DNA from: Pseudomonas fulva
GTDB taxonomy: Bacteria; Pseudomonadota; Gammaproteobacteria; Pseudomonadales; Pseudomonadaceae
Direction: 5' to 3'
DNA: 64,000 nt
NCBI RefSeq assembly: GCF_023517795.1
Contig: NZ_CP082928.1
Location: 1,426,001-1,490,000 of the forward strand
Made by a program: the position numbers and the translations under genes. The notes beneath the pieces are model-generated. The model did no database searches and was not told where the DNA came from. It saw nothing but the letters and a program-made list of their open reading frames with translations. Positions 36,053 to 43,059 of this stretch are shown piece by piece. Each line of letters starts with the position of its first letter. Positions within the stretch are counted from its first letter, which is position 1.

Positions 36053-37090
36053 TCAACGGGTACGCGGATCGAACACCTTGTACAGCGCATCGCTGAGCAG
36101 GTTGAGGCCGACGAAGATTAAGCCGATCACCAGCACGCAGCCCATCACCGCATTCATGTCACCGAGCAGCAGGCTGCTGGTCAGGTACTGGCCGAAACCG
36201 GGCCAGGCGAACACCGTCTCGATCAGCACCGCACCTTCGAGCAGCGAGCCATAGGCCAGCGCCACCACGGTGAGCAGCTGCACGAGGATGTTGCGAAAGG
36301 CATGGCCCCAGATCACCTTGCGCCGCGACAGGCCCTTGACCCGGGCGGTGAGGATGTACTCCTGGGACAGCTGCTCGAGCATGAAGCTGCGGGTCATGCG
36401 GCTGATGTAGGCCACCGAGTTGAGGCCCAGGATCAGCGCCGGCAGGAGGATGTGCTTGAGCGCGCTGGAGAAGGCCTCCCAGTCGCCGGCGATGGCGCTG
36501 TCGATCAGCAGCATGCCGGTCACCGAGGGCACCATGCCGTCGTACGCCAGGTCGATGCGCCCTGCCCCGCCGGCCCAGCCGAGCCAGGCGTAGAACACCA
36601 GCAGGCCCATCATGCCCAGCCAGAAGATCGGTGTGGAATAGCCGAACAGGGTGACCACGCGGGCCAGGTGATCGCCCATGCGGCCCTGGTTGGCGGCAGC
36701 GAAAACACCCAGCGGCAGGCCGAGCACCACACCGAAGATGATCGCCAGGGTGGCCAGTTCGATGGTCGCCGGAAATACCCGGGCGATGTCCTCGATCACC
36801 GGGTGGCCGGTAAGCAGCGCATTGCCGAAATTGCCCTGGGCCAGGTCGCGCAGGTAGTAGCCGAACTGCACCAGCAGCGGCCGATCCAGGCCCATGGCCT
36901 GATAGACCTGATCGTAGGTGGAGCTGTCGGCATCCGGGCCGACCACTGCCAGCACCGGGTCCAGGGGCATCACCCGACCGATGAAGAAGGTCATGGCCAG
37001 GAGGCCCAGCAGGGTCATCAGCACCGCACCGAAGCGGCGTGAGGTGCCGCCCATCCGCGTGCCGAAGAAAGACGCAGTCGAAGCAAACAT
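36053..37090 (-). CDS. OppB/DppB-like ABC permease
   Basis: Inner-membrane permease, 345 residues, six helices; the first is at about 23-42 (LMTLLGLLAMTFFIGRVMPL), followed by the OppB periplasmic segment and FPATIELATLAIIFG. The EAA loop is EYILTARVKGLSRRKV. GGAG lies seven bases before the ATG. It forms the transmembrane heterodimer with the OppC-like product. Confidence 0.9.
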   Translation of the reverse strand: MFASTASFFGTRMGGTSRRFGAVLMTLLGLLAMTFFIGRVMPLDPVLAVVGPDADSSTYDQVYQAMGLDRPLLVQFGYYLRDLAQGNFGNALLTGHPVIEDIARVFPATIELATLAIIFGVVLGLPLGVFAAANQGRMGDHLARVVTLFGYSTPIFWLGMMGLLVFYAWLGWAGGAGRIDLAYDGMVPSVTGMLLIDSAIAGDWEAFSSALKHILLPALILGLNSVAYISRMTRSFMLEQLSQEYILTARVKGLSRRKVIWGHAFRNILVQLLTVVALAYGSLLEGAVLIETVFAWPGFGQYLTSSLLLGDMNAVMGCVLVIGLIFVGLNLLSDALYKVFDPRTR

Positions 37091-37160
37091 GAGGAGCTCC
37101 CGATAGATCGCAGCGAATTCGTGTCCGTGTCATGTCGGGCGGCCTGAGCCGCCCGGCGGC

Positions 37161-38774
37161 TCAACGATCCTTGTGCACATCCTTGTAGCGCGTGGTCGCC
37201 GCGCTGTGACCGATATAGCCGACCACGTCGTGGTAGATCACCACCGTGTCGGTCATCTGCGAGATCGGCATGATGGCGCCGACCTGCTCGTCGTAGAGGT
37301 TCTGGAACTGGTGGTACAGCTCCATCTGCCTCTGCTTGTCCGGCTCCACCTCGGCCTGCTCGATCAGCGCGTTGAGCTCGGGGCTGTAGAACGAGGTACG
37401 CCAACCCTGGAAGTTGCTCAGCTTGGCTTCGTCGCGGTTGTCCGGGTTGTACACCAGGGTGCGCAGGCTGGAATGGGGGTGCCGCTCGGCGCCACCGCCG
37501 CCGCGACCGACGATGATGTCGAAGGTACGCTCGCGCATGGAGCCATAGACCTGGGTGCCGGTGCCGGTGACGATGCGCGCCTTGATGCCGGCCTGGGCCA
37601 GGGTCGACTGCAGGCTGGAGGCGATGTTGATGAACGGCGGCTCGGCGAGCACGCGAATGGTGGTCTGGAAACCATCCGGGTAGCCGGCCTCGGCGAGCAG
37701 CTTCTTGGCCTCCTCGACGTTCAGGCGATAGCCCGGATCATCCAGGCGCGCCGGCAGGCCGAGCGGCATCGGCCGCTGGTTGAGGGTGCCGTAGTGCGGC
37801 ATCACCACATCGTTGATGCCCTGGTAGTCGATCAGCGAGCGAACCGCCTTGCGCACGCGGGCGTCGGCGAACATCGGCTGCTTGGTGCTCAGCGCCACGT
37901 AGTAAAGGGTGCCGCGCTGCACGGTCTGGGTCTTGACCTTGTCCGAGCGGCTAAGGGCGGTGATGTCCGGGGCGGACATGCCGCGAGCGATATCCAAGTC
38001 ACCGCGCTCGACCATCAGGCGCAGCGACTGCGACTCGGTCATGTTGCGCATCACCACGCGCTTGAGCTTGGCCGGGCCGCCCCAGTAGTCCTCGAAGCGG
38101 GTCATCAGGATCACGTCGTTGGCGCGCCAGGCGTTGAGCACGAACGGCCCGCTGCCCGCCGCATTGGTGGTCAGCCAGGCACCGCCCATGTCGCCATTCT
38201 TGGCGTGCTTGAGCACCTCTTTCTGGTCGAGGATAAAGGCACTGGGCGAGGTGGCCAGGGTATTGAGCACCAGCATCGGGTCGGTCGGGCGAGCCAGCTC
38301 GATCACCACGGTGTGGTCGTCGGTCGCGCGCATCTGCTGTTCGACGTTGTCGGCGGTGAAACCGTAGGCCTTCCAGGTCGAGGCCAGCGCCAGGTTGAGC
38401 TTGAGCACGCGCTGCAGCGACCAGATCACGTCCCTGGCGGTCAGCTCGTTACCGGAGTGGAACTTGACGCCGCTGCGCAGGTGAAAGGTCAGGGTCTTGT
38501 GGTCATCGCTGATTTCCCAGCGCTCGGCCAGGGCCGGTACCAGGTTGTCCGGCGCGGCGGCATCCTGCACCAGCAGCATGTCGTACAGGTTGGCGTTGAC
38601 CTCGGACACGTCCAGGCCGGTGGCGGCCGCCGGGTCGAGGGACAACAGGTTGATCATGCTCATGCCGACGATGAGCTGGTCGGCGGGTGTCTTGGCCTGC
38701 ACCGTGGCAACGGAGCCCAGGGCCAGGGTAGCGGCCAGCAGGCCCGCCAGCAGGTGGGGAATTGGTTTGATCAT
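37161..38774 (-). CDS. Peptide/opine-class ABC substrate-binding protein (first copy)
   Basis: 537-residue periplasmic binding protein with a signal peptide ending near VQAKT and the SBP_bac_5 core (SGVKFHSGNELTARDVIWSL; GYRLNVEEAKKLLAEAGYPDG). It is close in sequence to the product of 34387-35994, with the largest differences in the C-terminal third, so the pair likely share one transporter but differ in ligand range. It follows the enolase-superfamily gene by 69 bases. Its ribosome-binding site is embedded in an A-rich motif. Confidence 0.9.
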   Translation of the reverse strand: MIKPIPHLLAGLLAATLALGSVATVQAKTPADQLIVGMSMINLLSLDPAAATGLDVSEVNANLYDMLLVQDAAAPDNLVPALAERWEISDDHKTLTFHLRSGVKFHSGNELTARDVIWSLQRVLKLNLALASTWKAYGFTADNVEQQMRATDDHTVVIELARPTDPMLVLNTLATSPSAFILDQKEVLKHAKNGDMGGAWLTTNAAGSGPFVLNAWRANDVILMTRFEDYWGGPAKLKRVVMRNMTESQSLRLMVERGDLDIARGMSAPDITALSRSDKVKTQTVQRGTLYYVALSTKQPMFADARVRKAVRSLIDYQGINDVVMPHYGTLNQRPMPLGLPARLDDPGYRLNVEEAKKLLAEAGYPDGFQTTIRVLAEPPFINIASSLQSTLAQAGIKARIVTGTGTQVYGSMRERTFDIIVGRGGGGAERHPHSSLRTLVYNPDNRDEAKLSNFQGWRTSFYSPELNALIEQAEVEPDKQRQMELYHQFQNLYDEQVGAIMPISQMTDTVVIYHDVVGYIGHSAATTRYKDVHKDR

Positions 38775-38781
38775 GAGATAG

Positions 38782-38797
38782 CCTTCTTATAGTTATT
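38782..38797 (-). promoter_or_regulatory. A-rich Hfq/Crc-like motif before the first binding protein
   Basis: AATAACTATAAGAAGG on the minus strand ends in the Shine-Dalgarno sequence of the gene starting at 38774. It nearly matches the repeated AAN pattern seen at the porin gene. Confidence 0.45.
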
Positions 38798-38843
38798 CGA
38801 CTCTCAAAAGCAGCGCAGCCGCGTACGGCTGCGCACCGGCGCA

Positions 38844-39998
38844 TCAGTAGCGGTTGACGGTGTTGGTCTCGATGTAGGCGAAGTTGATGTCCTCGCCCAG
38901 GCCTGGACGATCCGGCAGGTGCACGTAGCCATCGCTGTCCATCGGGTCGACGATGCTGTTCAGGTAGGCCGGCACATCGTCGTACTCGAGAAACGGGTGC
39001 AGCAGGCCGCGCTCGTACCAGTCGCAGTTCTTGATCGCACCGACCACCGCCAGGTTGGCGGCACCATTGCCATGGATCTCGCAGTGCATGCCATAGGCTT
39101 CGGCCAGGTGCGCGACCTTCAAGCACGGCGCGATGCCACCGACCCCGGCCACACCGGCGCGCAGGATGTCGCAGGCGCCCTGCCCGACCCAGCTGGCACG
39201 GCTCATGTATTTACCACCGAGGGATTCCGGGCCCAGCACCGGGATGTCCAGATTGGCCGCCAGCCACGCATAGGACTCGGCGGACTCCTCCATCATCGGC
39301 TCTTCGAACCAGGCGAAGCTCAGCTTCTCCAGCTCGCGACCGATGTACAGCGCGTCGGTGCGGCTGTACCAGTGATAACCGTCGAGCATCAGCGCGATAT
39401 CCGGGCCGACCGCCTCGCGCACCGCGGCGCAGGCGCGTACGTCCATCTTCGGATCCGGCGCGAAGGAGATCGGTGGCATCCAAGTGTGCAGCTTGATCGC
39501 CTTGTAGCCACGGGCGACCAGTTGCTCGGCGAAGCGACCGTATTCTTCCGGCGTCGACAGGCCGCCTGGTAGGTCGTCACCACACATGGTCGAGCCGTAA
39601 GCGAGCACCTTGTCGCGGTAGCCGCCAATCAGCTTGTGCACCGGCTGCTTGAACTTGCGCCCTGCCCAGTCCCACAGCGCCTGCTCGACCAGTGCCAGGG
39701 CGCGGTCGGTCAACTGACTGGCGCTGCCGCGCTGCCAGTGGGCCAGATCCTGCCAGATCTTCTCGCGGTCCAGAGCGTTCTGGCCGATCAGCACCTTGCG
39801 CACGAAGCTGTCGATGATGTGCGGGCGAATCAGCTCCGGCGCGCCAAAGGCGTAGCCTTCCACGCCGTCTTCGGTGGCGACGCGCAGCATGGCCATCTTG
39901 GCCAGGGACTCGTCGCCCGGATGGGCATGGCCGGCCGCATCGACGCTGCGGCGGGTGGGATAGGTGAAAACCTCGACATTGACCTGGGTGATCTTCAT
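38844..39998 (-). CDS. Enolase-superfamily (mandelate racemase group) enzyme, probable sugar-acid dehydratase or epimerase
   Basis: 384-residue cytoplasmic enzyme of the mandelate racemase/muconate lactonising group. Candidate catalytic residues are Lys169-x-His171 on the second barrel strand, metal ligands Asp206 (LMLDGYH), Glu232 or Glu233 (FEEP) and Glu258 (GPES), and a His309/Asp277 dyad (EIHGNG; CDILRAG). Lys-x-His with a His-Asp dyad points to acid-sugar chemistry rather than to dipeptide epimerases, which use two lysines. The start at 39998 has AAGG upstream and excludes an unconserved extension to 40079. It is the first gene of the operon with the importer and KdgM porin. The exact substrate is unknown. 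Confidence 0.85.
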   Translation of the reverse strand: MKITQVNVEVFTYPTRRSVDAAGHAHPGDESLAKMAMLRVATEDGVEGYAFGAPELIRPHIIDSFVRKVLIGQNALDREKIWQDLAHWQRGSASQLTDRALALVEQALWDWAGRKFKQPVHKLIGGYRDKVLAYGSTMCGDDLPGGLSTPEEYGRFAEQLVARGYKAIKLHTWMPPISFAPDPKMDVRACAAVREAVGPDIALMLDGYHWYSRTDALYIGRELEKLSFAWFEEPMMEESAESYAWLAANLDIPVLGPESLGGKYMSRASWVGQGACDILRAGVAGVGGIAPCLKVAHLAEAYGMHCEIHGNGAANLAVVGAIKNCDWYERGLLHPFLEYDDVPAYLNSIVDPMDSDGYVHLPDRPGLGEDINFAYIETNTVNRY

Positions 39999-40010
39999 TG
40001 AGCGCGCCTT

Positions 40011-40030
40011 GGATCTTGTGATTATTTGAG
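40011..40030 (-). promoter_or_regulatory. A-rich leader motif before the enolase-superfamily gene
   Basis: CTCAAATAATCACAAGATCC on the minus strand lies in the 5' leader just upstream of the ribosome-binding site. It resembles the AAnAAn motifs before the porin and both binding-protein genes. Confidence 0.4.
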
Positions 40031-40038
40031 TGGCCCGA

Positions 40039-40054
40039 TGTATGTTGTCATACA
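40039..40054. promoter_or_regulatory. Candidate operator for the FCD regulator
   Basis: TGTATGTTGTCATACA is a perfect 6-4-6 inverted repeat that contains TTGTCATACA, close to the tnGTnnnACna pattern of FadR/FCD-type GntR regulators. It starts about six bases downstream of the predicted transcription start of the catabolic operon, a classical repressor position. Confidence 0.6.
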
Positions 40055-40066
40055 GCGAATGAGCGG

Positions 40067-40095
40067 ATAATTGCGCCAATCCAAAACGCTGTCAA
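40067..40095 (-). promoter_or_regulatory. Sigma-70 promoter of the enolase/ABC/porin operon
   Basis: On the minus strand a perfect TTGACA (40090-40095) is followed after 17 bases by AATTAT (40067-40072, 4/6 match). It lies about 70 bases upstream of the start codon and directly upstream of the palindrome at 40039-40054. The remainder of the 39999-40407 gap is AT-rich with no gene apart from the terminator at 40366. Confidence 0.7.
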
Positions 40096-40365
40096 GAAGC
40101 TGTAAAGCAGAAAATTTCGTCCATACGGCATGTGCAAATGCCATCACGGGGCACCGATAGCCAGATAAAAAATAACAATAAATCCTTATAAAACAGTAGC
40201 TAATCGAATAGTTTGAGCGATCGATGCTCCTCACAACCGTCCTGCAGGCGGTACATCAACCTCCAAAAATATCTGCCACTCACTTCAAATCGCATGCGCC
40301 AAAAAAAGACAACCCAACCAGGTTGTCGTACAGCAGCGCTGGAGATCTGCGAATTTCAGGCAACA

Positions 40366-40391
40366 AAAAACCGCGCCGAAGCGCGGTTTTT
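40366..40391. terminator. Bidirectional intrinsic terminator of the YqaE gene
   Basis: AAAAACCGCGC / GCGCGGTTTTT with loop CGAA; an A-tract on the left and T-tract on the right allow use in both directions. It begins 17 bases after the minus-strand YqaE stop. The hairpin arms are nearly identical to those of the pilE terminator. Confidence 0.9.
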
Positions 40392-40407
40392 CCAGGGAAG
40401 CGGGAAT

Positions 40408-40566
40408 TCAGCGCTTGGCGATGATGTACACCGCATGAATGATGCCCGGGAAATAACCGAGCAACGTCAGCAGGATATTCAACCAGAAGGCGCCAGCGAA
40501 GCCGACTTGCAGGAAAACCCCCAGCGGCGGGAGAAGAATGGCGATCAGAATGCGGATCAGATCCAT
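40408..40566 (-). CDS. YqaE/Pmp3-family stress-associated membrane peptide
   Basis: 52-residue protein made of two hydrophobic helices (MDLIRILIAILLPPLGVFLQ and FWLNILLTLLGYFPGIIHAVY), the full-length Pmp3/YqaE pattern with the PPLGV and GYxPGIIHA motifs. The family is induced by salt, cold or stationary phase and affects membrane potential. The start at 40566 is chosen because homology begins there; a 24-residue upstream extension is unconserved. Confidence 0.88.
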   Translation of the reverse strand: MDLIRILIAILLPPLGVFLQVGFAGAFWLNILLTLLGYFPGIIHAVYIIAKR

Positions 40567-40765
40567 GATGGTAGTCCTATAGTGGGCCCAGCTGGGCGAT
40601 ACCCCACAATCGACTGACGCTGGTGACATCCGGTTCAAGAAAAATCACCCGAGCCGCGCCGCCACGGCGCCAGCTAGAGGGGCCGGCCGCTTTCGCATCG
40701 CCGTGCGGAGTCTATAGTGTGCTGGCCCTGTCCATAACTGCTTCACCCCTTTCAGGAGAGCTTCA

Positions 40766-41320
40766 ATGAGCAAAACCTACAACGTGGCCGTACTGGTCGG
40801 CAGCCTGCGCAAGGCGTCGATCAACCGCAAGCTGGCTCTGGCCCTGGCCGACCTGGCCCCGCAGAACCTGAAACTGCAGATCGTCGAAATCGGCGAGCTG
40901 CCGCTGTACAACGAAGACATCGATGTCGACCCGGCCCCGCCCGCCTACACCACCTTCCGCAACGCACTCAAAGCCGCTGACGCCGTGCTGTTCGTGACCC
41001 CCGAATACAACCGCTCGATTCCCGCGCCGATGAAGAATGCCGTGGACGTCGCCTCGCGCCCCTACGGGCAGAGCGCCCTGAGCGGCAAGCCGGCCGGCGT
41101 GGTCAGCGCCTCGCCGGGCGCCATTGGCGGCTTCGGCGCCAACCACCAGCTGCGCCAGGCCCTGGTGTTCCTCGACATGCCGCTGCTGCAGCAGCCCGAA
41201 GCCTACCTGGGCGGTGCGGGCAACTTCTTCGACGAAAGCGGCCAGCTCAGCGACAGCATCAAGCCCTTCCTGCAGAAGTACATCGATACCTTTGCCGCCT
41301 GGATCGAAAAGACCGCCTAG
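40766..41320 (+). CDS. NADPH-dependent FMN reductase family protein
   Basis: Flavodoxin-like FMN reductase of the ChrR/YieF/ArsH group, 184 residues. GSLRKASINRKLA (residues 12-24) binds the FMN phosphate, and TPEYNRSIPAPMKNAVD (about 79-95) is the family signature. AGGAGAG precedes the ATG. A TATAGT at 40713-40718 is a possible -10, but no good -35 is seen. It is next to an iron-siderophore locus, so a role in reducing ferric complexes is possible but unproven; quinone or chromate reduction is the usual annotation. Confidence 0.88.
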   Translation: MSKTYNVAVLVGSLRKASINRKLALALADLAPQNLKLQIVEIGELPLYNEDIDVDPAPPAYTTFRNALKAADAVLFVTPEYNRSIPAPMKNAVDVASRPYGQSALSGKPAGVVSASPGAIGGFGANHQLRQALVFLDMPLLQQPEAYLGGAGNFFDESGQLSDSIKPFLQKYIDTFAAWIEKTA

Positions 41321-41364
41321 ATCCGAGTCCTGCCGACAACGAGCCCGACGCTGGGCTCGCTTCC

Positions 41365-41396
41365 AATTGAAAAAGCCTCTCAATTACGTCTACAGT
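41365..41396 (+). promoter_or_regulatory. Candidate promoter with inverted repeat before the ECF sigma gene
   Basis: TTGAAA (41367-41372) and TACAGT (41391-41396) are 18 bases apart, 55 bases before the sigma start. AATTGA and TCAATT (41365-41370 and 41380-41385) form an inverted repeat over the -35. A Fur site would be expected for this locus, but the sequence matches the 19-base Fur consensus poorly. Confidence 0.3.
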
Positions 41397-41450
41397 ACAG
41401 CCTTTGCCGGGCCAGACGATTTGCGTCTGCAGTACGACGAGGCGCAAACC

Positions 41451-41981
41451 ATGAATGATTCGGCCGAGAAGCTGGATATCTTCCTGTCCTGTCGCAGGGC
41501 GCTGGTTAACTATGCGGCGCAGATCACCCAGGATCGTGACCGTGCCGAGGATGTCGTGCAGGAAGCCTATCTGCGCCTGCACCCTCTGCAGCGCCCTGAA
41601 CTGCAAGCAATCGAACAGCCCGTCGCCTATCTGTATCGCGTCGTGCGCAACCTCGCGCTCGACATGCGCCTGAGCGAAGCCCGCGAACAGCGACGCCACG
41701 CCACGCCGCCGGACTGGCTGCTACCGACCATGGCCGCCAGCCCCGAAGAAGCCTGCCTGCATAGCGACGAGTTGGAACAGCTAGCCACTGCCCTGGCAGA
41801 CCTGCCGGAGCAAAGCCGCCGCGCTCTGGAAATGCATCGCCTGGGCGGCAAGACCCTGGCGCAGATCGCCGAACAGCTCGGCGTGTCCCTGGCCACGGCT
41901 CACCGTCTGGTGCGTGATGCGCTGGTACGCCTGGCCCGCGCCCTGCCGGGTGATGGCCCACGGGAACAGCAGCGTGACTGA
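41451..41981 (+). CDS. FecI-like ECF sigma factor
   Basis: Iron-starvation-type extracytoplasmic-function sigma factor, 176 residues. Region 2 (about 8-75) contains RDRAEDVVQEAYLRLH and the region 2.4 element VAYLYRVVRNLALDM; region 4 (about 115-165) contains ALADLPEQSRRALEMHRLGG and the helix-turn-helix TLAQIAEQLGVSLATAHRLV. The start at 41451 is the first ATG before the conserved region. The FecR-like gene overlaps its end, and the receptor gene with a signalling domain follows: a complete cell-surface signalling set. Confidence 0.92.
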   Translation: MNDSAEKLDIFLSCRRALVNYAAQITQDRDRAEDVVQEAYLRLHPLQRPELQAIEQPVAYLYRVVRNLALDMRLSEAREQRRHATPPDWLLPTMAASPEEACLHSDELEQLATALADLPEQSRRALEMHRLGGKTLAQIAEQLGVSLATAHRLVRDALVRLARALPGDGPREQQRD

Positions 41982-42930
41982 CTCTTCGGGTAACACCGAT
42001 GACCTGCTCGAACAGGCTGCCGACTGGCACCTGCTTCTCTGCGAAACACCGGGCGCACGAGCGGATTTCGAACAGTGGCTGGCGCAGAGCGCCGAGCACC
42101 AGCACGCCTGGCAACAGATCGAGCGGGTGTGGGGCGGCATCGCTCGACTCCATGAAAGCCCGGCGCAACCGGCTCGCCCCGCCGACCTCCCGCAGCCGCC
42201 ACGCAAACGCCGCTGGCAGTTTGCGGCAATGGCAGCTGGTATCGCTGCACTGGCGCTCCTCGGTTATCCCGGGGCCGCATTGCACTGGCAGGCCGACTAC
42301 ATTACCGCCGCTGGCGAAACTCGCACGGTGATCCTGGCTGACGGCTCGCAAGTCACGCTCGGCCCGCGCAGTGCGTTGCGCAGCGATTTCCGCGCCGAGC
42401 GTCGTGACCTGCAGTTGCTGGCCGGCCAGGCGTTCTTCGAAGTGCAGCGCGATGTCGACCGGCCCTTCGTGGTACAGGCCGGCAGCAGCGAAGTACGAGT
42501 GCTCGGCACCGCGTTCGAAGTCGACCTGGGCGAACGTTATCTGGATGTCGCCGTCCAGCGCGGCCAGGTGCGCGTGAACAGCGAGGTGGGTGGCGCCAGC
42601 AGCGAAGACGACCTGCGCCAAGGCGAGGGCCTGCGCCAGGATCGATTCAATGGCACCGTGCAGCATCTGCGTCTCGACAGTGAGCGCGTGGCCGCCTGGC
42701 GGCGCGGTCAGTTGTTCGTAGAGAACGCCAGCGTCAGCGATATCCTCGAGCAGATGCGCCGCTACACGCCGGGCTGGATCGTGCTCGCCGACCCGGCCCT
42801 CGCCGAACGACGGCTGAGCGGCATCTACGACATGCGCGACCCCGACCGTGCCCTCGGCGCCCTGGCTCAATCGCTATCCGCCCCCAGCCAGCGCATGACG
42901 CCCTGGGTGCGGGTGCTGGGAACCCCCTGA
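41953..42930 (+). CDS. FecR-like anti-sigma/signal transducer
   Basis: Inner-membrane regulator of the adjacent sigma factor, 325 residues. An N-terminal cytoplasmic DUF4880 domain (DLLEQAADWHLLL; WQQIERVWGG), one membrane helix (about 80-100), a periplasmic FecR domain (TVILADGSQVTLGPRSALR; VDRPFVVQAG) and a C-terminal DUF4974/STN-like domain are visible. The ATG at 41953 overlaps the sigma gene by 29 bases; a GTG at 41974 overlapping the sigma stop more tightly is an alternative start. It passes the receptor's signal to the sigma factor. Confidence 0.9.
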   Translation: MAHGNSSVTDSSGNTDDLLEQAADWHLLLCETPGARADFEQWLAQSAEHQHAWQQIERVWGGIARLHESPAQPARPADLPQPPRKRRWQFAAMAAGIAALALLGYPGAALHWQADYITAAGETRTVILADGSQVTLGPRSALRSDFRAERRDLQLLAGQAFFEVQRDVDRPFVVQAGSSEVRVLGTAFEVDLGERYLDVAVQRGQVRVNSEVGGASSEDDLRQGEGLRQDRFNGTVQHLRLDSERVAAWRRGQLFVENASVSDILEQMRRYTPGWIVLADPALAERRLSGIYDMRDPDRALGALAQSLSAPSQRMTPWVRVLGTP

Positions 42931-42972
42931 TCGCAGCCGCATAGCAGGCCCCATAAAAAGTCGTCTGGCGAT

Positions 42973-42997
42973 GAAAAATTTCGCCGAGGGCGTCGTC
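42973..42997 (+). promoter_or_regulatory. Candidate ECF-sigma promoter of the receptor gene
   Basis: GAAAAA (42973-42978) and CGTC (42994-42997) are 15 bases apart in the 114-base gap before the receptor. Promoters of FecI/PvdS-like sigmas in Pseudomonas have an A-rich -35 and a CGT -10, so this is plausible but weak. Confidence 0.3.
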
Positions 42998-43059
42998 TTT
43001 ACATGCATTGAACTGAGAACAACTCTCAAACGTTAACGATATGTATGAAGGACGACAGC

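Noticed and set aside
38844..39998. Reading the enolase-superfamily gene as a dipeptide epimerase because of the adjacent peptide-class ABC genes
   Set aside because: Dipeptide epimerases use two catalytic lysines on opposite faces; this protein has Lys-x-His and a His-Asp dyad, as in acid-sugar dehydratases and racemases. The KdgM porin also argues for sugar acids.
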